From Patescibacteria group bacterium (GTDB lineage: Bacteria; Patescibacteriota; UBA1384; CAILIB01), in contig JAGWZN010000022.1 of assembly GCA_018968785.1 (NCBI GenBank), forward strand, positions 1 to 9,066: 9,066 bases of DNA. The letters are read 5' to 3'. Position numbers and translations under genes: made by a program. Below are positions 1 to 6,988 of the stretch, one piece after another; position 1 is the first letter of the stretch, and each line of letters starts with the position of its first letter. The notes under the pieces were generated by a model that was not told where the DNA came from, did no database searches, and saw nothing but the letters and a program-made list of their open reading frames with translations.

Positions 1-2397
1 GATACCTCTTATTTCTTCTGTCATCCGCTGGCTTCTGGCCTGGTATTCTATATTATTCACCGTACCTGCCCGGTGATCTTTTTCCAACTGAGCTAAATCT
101 GTTTCCAATTTGCCTTTTCTTGTTGCCAGCCGTCGTTTACCCAGCTCGCCGGTTACCAAACTATTCTGAAGTACTGGTCCCGATGACAAAAGCTGCTCTC
201 TTTTCTTCCAGGTTTCACCCACCTGATTCATCCCGCGCCTAACCGAACCGTACGGAGTAAATTCCATACCGGCTCGCCGTCCCATGGCATTCCACCGCTC
301 CATTACGGCTTTTGCCTCACCCGCCATACTGAACGGCGTTTTAATTGCCAAAAACAGCGCCACCATGCCGAAGACATAATTAGTCAGCGCCGAAAATATT
401 CCGGAAGCGGCTGAGGTGGCAGTTGTAAACCAAAGAAAAGCAATCAGAAGCCAAAAATTAGCCACGACCGGCATAAAGATCCAACCCTGGGTAGTTTTCC
501 ACCACCGATCCCAGACAAACTTGAGCGGTGGAATCTGTTGACTGAAGAAGGCGAATGGAGCAATCGGCATTAGCAGGGCAAAAATCAGTGCCCGAATAAT
601 AAAGAGAAAGGCCACCACAAAGATAAAGCAGGCGGCCACAATTACAAACAGATTTAAGATAATCTGTTTAATAATCGCCTGCATATTGAATGTTTTCGAG
701 GTGGAATCATAGAAACTGACGTTATCATTGCTAGTAACAGAAGAAAAATTTGTGACGAACTGGTCGGAGAACTCCGATTTGAAGTTGTGGGTAGTACGTC
801 CGGGTATCTCAAAAACCGCTGAAGCTAACTCATCAGAAACCTCCAGCGCCGCCCGAACCGCGAAAAAGCTGAAATGGGCGAGGATAAAACCAATAATCAC
901 TTTGGGTAGCAGCTTATTGACCCCATAGTTGTCCACCTGGATCTGCAAGATGCTGGCAATCGCCATAATCAAAAACACCAAGGCCAGTAGCCAGTTTAGA
1001 AGTTGCAAAATCGCGTCAGAAGCAATTTTTACCGCCGGACCGATCGTATTGGGATCAGTAGAAATAAGGGATTTTTGAATGGTACCGGAAAAGGTATTAC
1101 CGAGGAAATCAAACAGAAAACTTTTATTTTGCGAATTAGGCGGAGTGACACCTTCGACCGCGGCTAATAACTGAACAGCGGATAACAACAGCCATTGGGG
1201 GATTTTATTAAACGCTACAAAAGCGCCACAGATACCAACCTGTACCCTCTGCGCGATATCCAGGGAGTAAGTTGATACCGACCCACAGTCTTGAGAGCTA
1301 GCGGTAGCGTCGGAAGCGTATTTAGCTGCCTGGAAAAACGGTGAATTAGCCCAGCTGGCGAGTGAAGTTTTTTGCAGTTTCGCCTGGTCAGCCGCGGCAT
1401 TAGGATCGGTCGGATCAACTGTCAGATAGTAAATCGGAGCGTACGCTTGGGCAAAACTTTTAAGACTAACCGGGTAATCAATAGAAACGCCAGGAGGTGC
1501 CGTATTAGGATCGGTACTTGATTGATTACCCAACCAGGTTAACTGCTCTGTCTGGCTTTTGCCCTGGATGCTTTTCAGGGTAGACGCAAGATCATGAGGC
1601 ACTTCCAACCCTTTGACAACAGGCTGGTCATTCTGAAGATCGGTGATTAATTTATCACTCATCTTAGGCAGATCAGATTCCGGTATTTGTATTACTATTG
1701 TTCTGTCGTCTTTGATAGTTATATACGGCGACGTGGTCGTTAACATCAACTGGAGCTTATAAAGGTTAACAAAAGCTTGGTCAATTGTCCGCCTTTGAGT
1801 TTGAATATCATCCCAAAGCGTCGAACCGAGAGACGAGTTACCGGAAGCATCAGTAGCAAAAACCGTGTTACCGGAACTATCGGTGGTAGTAAGAGGTAAA
1901 AAAGAGTCGGAAGAAGAATTAAGAGTGGAGGGCGGAATAATCATTCCCTCCCCTTCAGCAGTAACACCTGAATTGACCGCGGTATTAGAGTTAGGCCGCA
2001 TATTCAATTCGGCCATGATGAGATCAGGGATTAATTTATTCATGGCCTGATTAATGGCGACCGCCTGCCGGATAGATGATTTAAACCTGCAATCATTAAT
2101 AGCCGCGGATCCGGTAGTTGCAGGATGCGCCAAGGTCGCAGGCTGGCCCGCTGTCAACTTTTCGAACTCAGCTTCGGTAAAAGAACAATCAAAGCTACCT
2201 GGATTTTGACCAGTGCCTACATCCGGAGACGCTATTGTATAACCGTTTTTATACTCATCCTTTATTACTCCGTAAATAGGATCGTAATTAAAGTTCGCGG
2301 CTCGCGTTTTTTGAGGTAAAGAAAAGTACGCCCCCAACTGAGCGGATATAAGAATAAAACTAGAGATCAGTCCAAACAGTACTCTACCCCTCTTCAT
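1..2397 (-). CDS. TrbL/VirB6-like polytopic membrane protein with large exported N-terminal domain (partial)
   Basis: An uninterrupted reading frame of 799 codons runs from ATG at 2397 to the left edge. I checked every codon and found no stop. An in-frame stop lies four codons upstream of the ATG, so this is the first possible Met. Residues 1-33 look like an export signal: MKRGR, then a hydrophobic stretch at 6-27, then TRA before an Ala. Residues about 34-440 are polar, Ser/Thr/Asp/Asn-rich and probably extracytoplasmic, with four cysteines (71, 103, 371, 390). Hydrophobic segments follow at about 464-487, 496-518, 578-600, 601-618, 636-658 and 664-686. A basic tail (about 696-799 and onward) is probably cytoplasmic; from about 755 it is rich in Lys, Glu and Leu and may be a coiled coil. 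A Trp-rich loop (DRWWK, about 630-634) before a membrane helix recalls VirB6/TrbL-type proteins of CPR type IV secretion-like loci. The family call rests on architecture, not alignment; the substrate is unknown and the true C terminus lies outside. Confidence 0.6.
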   Translation of the reverse strand, partial: MKRGRVLFGLISSFILISAQLGAYFSLPQKTRAANFNYDPIYGVIKDEYKNGYTIASPDVGTGQNPGSFDCSFTEAEFEKLTAGQPATLAHPATTGSAAINDCRFKSSIRQAVAINQAMNKLIPDLIMAELNMRPNSNTAVNSGVTAEGEGMIIPPSTLNSSSDSFLPLTTTDSSGNTVFATDASGNSSLGSTLWDDIQTQRRTIDQAFVNLYKLQLMLTTTSPYITIKDDRTIVIQIPESDLPKMSDKLITDLQNDQPVVKGLEVPHDLASTLKSIQGKSQTEQLTWLGNQSSTDPNTAPPGVSIDYPVSLKSFAQAYAPIYYLTVDPTDPNAAADQAKLQKTSLASWANSPFFQAAKYASDATASSQDCGSVSTYSLDIAQRVQVGICGAFVAFNKIPQWLLLSAVQLLAAVEGVTPPNSQNKSFLFDFLGNTFSGTIQKSLISTDPNTIGPAVKIASDAILQLLNWLLALVFLIMAIASILQIQVDNYGVNKLLPKVIIGFILAHFSFFAVRAALEVSDELASAVFEIPGRTTHNFKSEFSDQFVTNFSSVTSNDNVSFYDSTSKTFNMQAIIKQIILNLFVIVAACFIFVVAFLFIIRALIFALLMPIAPFAFFSQQIPPLKFVWDRWWKTTQGWIFMPVVANFWLLIAFLWFTTATSAASGIFSALTNYVFGMVALFLAIKTPFSMAGEAKAVMERWNAMGRRAGMEFTPYGSVRRGMNQVGETWKKREQLLSSGPVLQNSLVTGELGKRRLATRKGKLETDLAQLEKDHRAGTVNNIEYQARSQRMTEEIRGI

Positions 2398-2420
2398 GCG
2401 CCATTCTTATTCTTATGCTT

Positions 2421-2449
2421 ATTATATAGTCCTTGCCTCCCGCTGACAA
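2421..2449 (-). promoter_or_regulatory. Sigma-70-like promoter for the leftward membrane-protein gene
   Basis: Read on the minus strand, TTGTCA (2449-2444, five of six matches to the -35 consensus) is followed after exactly 17 bp by a perfect TATAAT (2426-2421). The predicted transcription start is near 2414, giving a leader of roughly 17 nt before the ATG at 2397. That leader has no recognisable Shine-Dalgarno sequence. This is the best promoter match I found in the window. Confidence 0.65.
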
Positions 2450-2454
2450 TCAAG

Positions 2455-2483
2455 TTGTGTGAGTAGAAAAAATCTCGTATGAT
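2455..2483 (+). promoter_or_regulatory. Weak promoter candidate for the rightward two-gene unit
   Basis: TATGAT at 2478-2483 matches five of six bases of the -10 consensus. At 17 bp spacing the -35 position holds TTGTGT (2455-2460), which matches only the first three bases of TTGACA. If it is used, transcription starts near 2490, inside the GTG-initiated version of the 498-codon gene, which would favour the ATG at 2514. The position, back to back with the leftward promoter, is the main support beyond the -10. Confidence 0.35.
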
Positions 2484-3980
2484 GTGAACATATTTAGAAA
2501 ACAATCGTTCTGTATGCGTCTCTTCCATCAACCGAGAAGCACCCCTCAGGCTGAACAACGTAGCTTGGACAGCCGGTTTGATGGGTTTATCCATACTTTT
2601 GATCCCGGTAACCGGGAGAATGGTCTTTTACTGATGCGACTAGCTAGAACCCAGCCCGAGTTAGACTTTCTCTCCAATTTGATACTTGATCCCACCCAGC
2701 CCCAGCTCAGAGAAGTGGATCATAATTTAAAAGAGATTATTTTGAAGCGTGCTGAGGAACTAAAAAAAATTAACGATCTGCAAGATGCTCTTGATGAGAT
2801 TTATCAAACTGAGGCTAAGCAACTCATTCCTAGAGAAGCGAACTCAACAGTTGGTACGGCTATTACCGAGAAATTTACACAGATCCCCGCTATCCTTACT
2901 GACATGTATCTTACCGATCAAGACGGTTTCTCCAAACTTCAGCGTTCAGTTTCCCATTATCAAACCCTGACTACAGAGCGCAATGGCTTAGAGCCGGTCG
3001 AAGCGGAACAGTGGGCAGCAGAAGCCGCACAACAGAAACGTGTTGAACAGATGACGGAAGTGAATCGATCAAGCTTATTCCAGTCCGTTTTTTCCGTATA
3101 TCGGTCACTCAGCAGAGAAGGAGCGGAAAGGGTAAGAAAACTGGAGAAAGCGCAGGACTTCTATAACGAGAATCATCCCCATAAGTATATCGGCAATGCC
3201 TTAGAAGATGAACAGGCAAAGCTTAAAAAGATAGTCGCCACGCGAGGCGAGGATCAATTGATCGGCAAAAAGTTGAAACTTCTGAGAACATTTTTCCAAA
3301 GGCGAATTAGCATTATTGATGAGGTACATCAGTTGATCCAAGATGAAATAAATAGAGAGTTCGTTCCCTATCTTGGATGCAGTTCAGATATTGCACTTAA
3401 TCGGCCCGAGATACTCTTTCGCAGCCATCAAGCAGCCGATGAAGGATTTGATTCCCCTAATCATGTCTCGCGCACCTTCGCTCATAAATTGACAAGCTCG
3501 TACCGGGATCAGATAAATTATGAATTAGACCGAATGATGCAAACGAATCAACTGGGGCACATTCCGATTCTGAACCGACTCAAGCCGCTTTTCCAGTACC
3601 AAGGCAAGGACAGGGAGCGCATTGATGAAATGGTACTCCGGGCTTTTCAGCAAATTAGTACCACTGTTCAACCAACCGATCGTCGATTTATTCCCTTGCG
3701 TAATGCCCAGAACGCTTATACTCGCGCGGTTATCCGACGGCTAGAAGAAGAGATCGGACCCCGGTGCGAATCAGCCGTATTAACCGGAGTACCGCTACCA
3801 GACCAGATCGCCATGGTCAAGCGACTACTCGAGGAGAAGCAAAATTACGGTCCCGAAACCACCCAGCTGGTACGCGGAGTAGTCTCCTGGCTTCGTACCA
3901 ATACAGCTCTTTCGCCTACTGATCCGCCTCCTCATCTCTCAACCAAAGCGAGGAAGATCTTAAACCAAATAGTTATTTAA
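2484..3980 (+). CDS. Uncharacterised helical cytoplasmic protein, 498 aa
   Basis: I do not recognise this protein. It has no signal peptide, no membrane helix and no catalytic motif I can name (no P-loop, no zinc cluster; only Cys10, Cys299 and Cys428). It is rich in Glu, Gln, Arg, Lys and Leu, with long predicted helices at about 75-115, 167-225 (Glu/Ala/Gln-rich, coiled-coil-like), 240-292, 338-355, 375-392, 408-427 and 437-471. The C terminus has a Pro-rich linker (about 477-484) followed by a basic helix. It may be a scaffold or partner protein, but no function is assigned. The coordinates give the longest form, starting at GTG 2484; ATG 2514 (residue 11) is a strong alternative because a -10-like TATGAT directly abuts the GTG. 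Neither start has a Shine-Dalgarno sequence. The 88-residue ORF begins 3 nt after its stop, so the two are probably cotranscribed. Confidence 0.75.
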   Translation: MNIFRKQSFCMRLFHQPRSTPQAEQRSLDSRFDGFIHTFDPGNRENGLLLMRLARTQPELDFLSNLILDPTQPQLREVDHNLKEIILKRAEELKKINDLQDALDEIYQTEAKQLIPREANSTVGTAITEKFTQIPAILTDMYLTDQDGFSKLQRSVSHYQTLTTERNGLEPVEAEQWAAEAAQQKRVEQMTEVNRSSLFQSVFSVYRSLSREGAERVRKLEKAQDFYNENHPHKYIGNALEDEQAKLKKIVATRGEDQLIGKKLKLLRTFFQRRISIIDEVHQLIQDEINREFVPYLGCSSDIALNRPEILFRSHQAADEGFDSPNHVSRTFAHKLTSSYRDQINYELDRMMQTNQLGHIPILNRLKPLFQYQGKDRERIDEMVLRAFQQISTTVQPTDRRFIPLRNAQNAYTRAVIRRLEEEIGPRCESAVLTGVPLPDQIAMVKRLLEEKQNYGPETTQLVRGVVSWLRTNTALSPTDPPPHLSTKARKILNQIVI

Positions 3981-3983
3981 GCC

Positions 3984-4250
3984 ATGGACGCATCAATCGA
4001 TCAGGTTGAACGGTTTATGCATGAGGGAAATGTCGAAGAAGCCGAAAGAGTTCTAACCGACATTCTGAGCCGACCGGTTACAAGAGAGGATGGAGATCGG
4101 ACTTTTTTACTCCAGCTAAAGGCATATATTGACTTAACCACTACTAACTCAGCGGCACATGGCAAGGCAGTACAAGGAGTGAAAAATACTCTGAAACAAA
4201 TCGATATACTGGAAGCAAATAATACTATATCAAGAGCACCCGAGAGCTGA
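3984..4250 (+). CDS. Small hypothetical protein with a TPR-like helical hairpin, 88 aa
   Basis: The ATG at 3984 lies 3 nt after the stop of the 498-residue gene, on the same strand, so translational coupling is likely. Residues 4-30 look like one TPR-type helix pair: a helix, then a turn with HEGN at 13-16, then a second helix with small residues at the expected positions (Gly15, Ala20). Residues 40-78 form a second helical region. There is no signal, membrane segment or Cys. One TPR-like hairpin is too little to assign to a family. It may be an interaction partner of the upstream protein, which is an inference from gene order only. Its TGA stop is 3 bp from the stop of the convergent TPR gene, and I see no terminator hairpin between them. 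Confidence 0.6.
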   Translation: MDASIDQVERFMHEGNVEEAERVLTDILSRPVTREDGDRTFLLQLKAYIDLTTTNSAAHGKAVQGVKNTLKQIDILEANNTISRAPES

Positions 4251-4253
4251 TGG

Positions 4254-4835
4254 TTACGGTTTCAAATACATCGGCGAAAGGTCGTTCTGCTTTTTAATCG
4301 CGGCGGCCGCTTTGGCCTGATAACTCGCGTCGAAGGTCGCCAGCTCGGTATACACCAGCCCCAGATAATGCCAAGCCTCCGGATACTGGGGATCGAGCCG
4401 CACCGCCTGTTGTAGCGGGTACTGCGCGTAGACAAAATCATGATCCTGATAAAAACGCACACCCGCCACCAGCGCGTATTTCGGACTGCCGTATGGCTTG
4501 GTCGCCTGATCCAGCTTCTGAAGCACCGGATCAATCTTATGCGCTTCAAAAAAGCTCCGAACCGCCGCGATATCCGTCTCCGCTTTTTGAGCGACACGCA
4601 GACGATCGGCTGCCGTGGCGTTCCGCGGATTGACCGTCAGCGCCTTTCGATACTCCTCCTGCGCCGTCTCGTAATCCTGCGCCGCCATATAGGTGTCTCC
4701 CCGCTGGACATACCGCTCGGAGACGCGTTCCTTGATCGGCGCAATGATCTGCCAGGCCGCCAGTACCGCCAGTACCATCGCCACAACCAAAATAAACAAG
4801 CTCCTTTTCCGGGAGAACCGCACTTGATCACTCAT
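4254..4835 (-). CDS. Membrane-anchored TPR protein, 193 aa
   Basis: A short basic N terminus (Arg6 to Arg11) precedes one transmembrane helix at about 12-32, so the bulk of the protein is probably outside the membrane as a type II anchored domain. TPR-like repeats follow. The first is at about 40-73, with GDTYMAAQDYETA and a closing ALTVNP. A second is at about 118-151, closing with AVRLDP, and a third is at about 152-185, with AWHYLGLVY. The segment between (about 80-117) is helical but not an obvious TPR. Such proteins usually act as protein-interaction scaffolds; the partner is unknown. The ATG at 4835 overlaps the end of valS by 8 nt, so translation is probably coupled to valS. No function in aminoacylation is implied. 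The upstream sequence has only a weak GAG-like ribosome-binding element. Confidence 0.8.
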   Translation of the reverse strand: MSDQVRFSRKRSLFILVVAMVLAVLAAWQIIAPIKERVSERYVQRGDTYMAAQDYETAQEEYRKALTVNPRNATAADRLRVAQKAETDIAAVRSFFEAHKIDPVLQKLDQATKPYGSPKYALVAGVRFYQDHDFVYAQYPLQQAVRLDPQYPEAWHYLGLVYTELATFDASYQAKAAAAIKKQNDLSPMYLKP

Positions 4836-6918
4836 GCCAACTCTGGGTAATTAGCAAACCGTCCCGCTCCGGCAGGCGCTGGTAGAGCGCCTCCGTTACA
4901 AACGGCATAAACGGATGAAGCGTGGTAAGAATAGCACGCAAGGTGGAAAAGAGAATGGCGGCGGTTTGATCGTCTGTCCGTCCGGTATCATCTTTCTGAT
5001 TTTTTGCCGCTTCCAGATAGATATCGGCAAACTGATGCCAGGTAAAATCATGAATCGCTTGCAGCGCTTGGGCAAACCGGAACTGCTCCAGATGGGCATC
5101 TACCCCTTTTCGCGTTTTTTTGATCTGTTCCAGAACGGTTTTGTCAGCATCGGTTACGGCGGTAGGTACCGGCAGTTGGGAAGGAAGGCGACCGTCAAGC
5201 TGCATTAAAATAAAGCGGGTGATATTCCACAGCTTGTTGGCAAAGTTGCGGCCGCCCACCATTTTCTCTTCCGGCAAAGAAAAGTTGGAACCGGCGGCTG
5301 AGCTGATCAGCAGACCGAACCGCACCGCGTCGGCACCGTATTTGGCAATTAAATCAACTGGACTAACCACATTGCCCTTGGATTTGCTCATCTTCTTACC
5401 CAGTGGATCCAGCACTAATCCGTGCAGATACACTTTTTTAAACGGAACCTTATTCTGGGTATACAGCCCGAGCAGTATCATGCGGGTCACCCATAAGAAG
5501 ATCAGATCGTGGCCGGTTTCCATGACGGATGTCGGATAAAAATCCTGAAGATAGCGATCACCTGCCGCCTGTAAAGCGACAGCCGGCCACTGTCCGGAAG
5601 AGAACCAGGTATCGAAGGTATCCGGATCGTTTGCCACCTCCGGATTGTCCGGCATGGCCGGAGCAATGGGAATGCCCCACCAAATCTGGCGGGAGATATT
5701 CCAGTCTTTCAAATTGCGTAACCAATCCAACTGAATTTTTTTATAGCTCTTCGGGTAAAACTCAATCTCATCCGCTTCGATAGCGGCAATCGCCCGCTCT
5801 GCCAGCGGCGCCACTTTAACAAACCACTGCGGCATCAGCATCGGTTCAATCGGCTGCTTGGATTTATAGCAGAGACCGACGATATGGGTGTAGGTTGGGT
5901 CGATCTTCTCGATCAGACCCAGTTCCTGCATCCGTCCGGCAATAGCGGCCCGGGCCGCCTCCACTTTCATGCCGGCAAACTCGCCGGCAATCGGCAGCAT
6001 CTTGCCGTCCAAACCGATAATCGGGATAATTGGCAGGTTGTGGCGCCGGGCGATCTCGAAATCAATCGGATCGTGAGCCGGGGTAATCGTCATGGCGCCG
6101 GTACCGAACTCCGGTTTGATCGCTTCGTCGGCAATGACTGTCATCTCCAGCTCCTCCCCGGTCACAATTTTCGCTCTCACCGTTTTACCGATCCACTGCC
6201 GGTACCGCTCGTCATCCGGATGCACCACAATCACCTTTTCCCCAAATTTGGTCTCCGGCCGGACCGTCGCCACCGTAATCGGACCGTATTTGATGTAGTA
6301 GAGCGGATCCTGGCGCTCCACATGCTCCACTTCCAGATCGGAGTACGCGGTTCGGTACTTTACCGAATAGTTCACAATCCGTTCGCCGCGGTAGATCAGA
6401 CCGTCGGCATACATCTTCCGGAAGGTAGCGTACACCGCTTCCACCACTTTGGGATCCAGAGTAAAGCGTTCGATTGACCAGTCACAGCTGGCGCCGTGCA
6501 TCCGCAGTTGCGCCTCCATATTCTGCTTGTTCTCCTGGGTGAATTCCCATGCTTCCTGATAAAACTGCTCGCGGGTCATCTGGAAGCGGGATCGCCCTTC
6601 TTTCTCCAGCTTCTTTTCGAACACCACCTGAGTCTCAATTCCGGCGTGATCAGCGCCCGGCACCCAGAGCGTACGGTCGCCTTTCATCCGGTGGTACCGC
6701 GTGAGAATATCCTGCAGGGTAATAAACAGGGAGTGCCCCATGTGCAGATTACCGTTGGCATTCGGCGGCGGCATGATGATGGAAAACGACGGCTTGCCGG
6801 TATCCGCGCCAGGAGAAAACGCCCCCGCCTTTTCCCACAACGCGTAAATAGCCGCTTCATGTTCGGCGGCGGTATAGGACTTCGGAAAATCGGGCTGCGC
6901 GGTGTTTTGATCAGGCAT
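4828..6918 (-). CDS. valS: Valyl-tRNA synthetase, compact form, 696 aa
   Basis: This class I enzyme charges tRNA-Val with valine in the cytoplasm. The ATP-binding HIGH-type motif is HMGH at 59-62, preceded by PPPNANGNL. The KMSKS loop is at 509-513. The CP1 editing domain that removes mischarged Thr is present at about 205-340, with VRPET (219-223), HPDDERY (233-239) and GTGAMTITPAHDPIDFE (272-288). ISRQIWWG (408-415) and DTWFSS (436-441) mark the rest of the catalytic core. The anticodon-binding domain, about 555-696, begins with NFANKLWN and ends soon after HPFMPFVTEALY. The protein is short: bacterial ValS is usually about 860-950 residues. It lacks the C-terminal coiled-coil tRNA-binding arm and has only about 20 residues between WWG and DTWFSS, so the zinc-knuckle insert of some bacterial enzymes is absent. 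The start at 6918 fits the usual spacing to the first motif. I see no T-box leader. Confidence 0.96.
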   Translation of the reverse strand: MPDQNTAQPDFPKSYTAAEHEAAIYALWEKAGAFSPGADTGKPSFSIIMPPPNANGNLHMGHSLFITLQDILTRYHRMKGDRTLWVPGADHAGIETQVVFEKKLEKEGRSRFQMTREQFYQEAWEFTQENKQNMEAQLRMHGASCDWSIERFTLDPKVVEAVYATFRKMYADGLIYRGERIVNYSVKYRTAYSDLEVEHVERQDPLYYIKYGPITVATVRPETKFGEKVIVVHPDDERYRQWIGKTVRAKIVTGEELEMTVIADEAIKPEFGTGAMTITPAHDPIDFEIARRHNLPIIPIIGLDGKMLPIAGEFAGMKVEAARAAIAGRMQELGLIEKIDPTYTHIVGLCYKSKQPIEPMLMPQWFVKVAPLAERAIAAIEADEIEFYPKSYKKIQLDWLRNLKDWNISRQIWWGIPIAPAMPDNPEVANDPDTFDTWFSSGQWPAVALQAAGDRYLQDFYPTSVMETGHDLIFLWVTRMILLGLYTQNKVPFKKVYLHGLVLDPLGKKMSKSKGNVVSPVDLIAKYGADAVRFGLLISSAAGSNFSLPEEKMVGGRNFANKLWNITRFILMQLDGRLPSQLPVPTAVTDADKTVLEQIKKTRKGVDAHLEQFRFAQALQAIHDFTWHQFADIYLEAAKNQKDDTGRTDDQTAAILFSTLRAILTTLHPFMPFVTEALYQRLPERDGLLITQSWHE

Positions 6919-6920
6919 TG

Positions 6921-6968
6921 CTCTATCAGCATAGCGAAAAAAGACGAAACGAGAAAGATTTGATAGAG
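6921..6968. repeat. 8-bp inverted repeat between valS and the FemAB gene
   Basis: CTCTATCA (6921-6928) and TGATAGAG (6961-6968) are perfect inverted copies separated by 32 bp, centred in the 84-bp divergent intergenic region. Placement between two divergent starts suggests a possible shared operator. A rough count of possible pairings in 84 bp gives a few percent probability of such a repeat by chance, so the case is modest. The spacing is too wide for an intrinsic terminator. Confidence 0.35.
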
Positions 6969-6988
6969 TGAATAGTGAAAATCAACTT

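Noticed and set aside
728..2319. Several plus-strand ORFs of 61-66 codons (starting at 728, 1865 and 2125) and a minus-strand one at 1215-1418
   Set aside because: All lie inside the continuous 799-codon minus-strand frame, in other frames, with no recognisable motif. They are shadows of the membrane-protein gene.
4236..4275. Bidirectional terminator between the convergent genes
   Set aside because: Only 3 bp separate the stops, and I found no stable hairpin followed by a T-run on either strand.
5620..5673. Frameshift or internal deletion in valS
   Set aside because: The frame stays open on both sides with intact ISRQ and DTWFSS motifs, so a naturally compact loop is more likely than a broken gene.
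6928..6933. Promoter for valS based on TATGCT on the minus strand
   Set aside because: No -35-like sequence lies at suitable spacing, and the predicted transcript would start within a few bases of the ATG. Too weak to list.
4440..6963. Long antisense ORFs (up to 197 codons) opposite valS and the TPR gene
   Set aside because: They are antisense to well-supported genes with family motifs, in a GC-rich region where opposite-strand ORFs arise easily.
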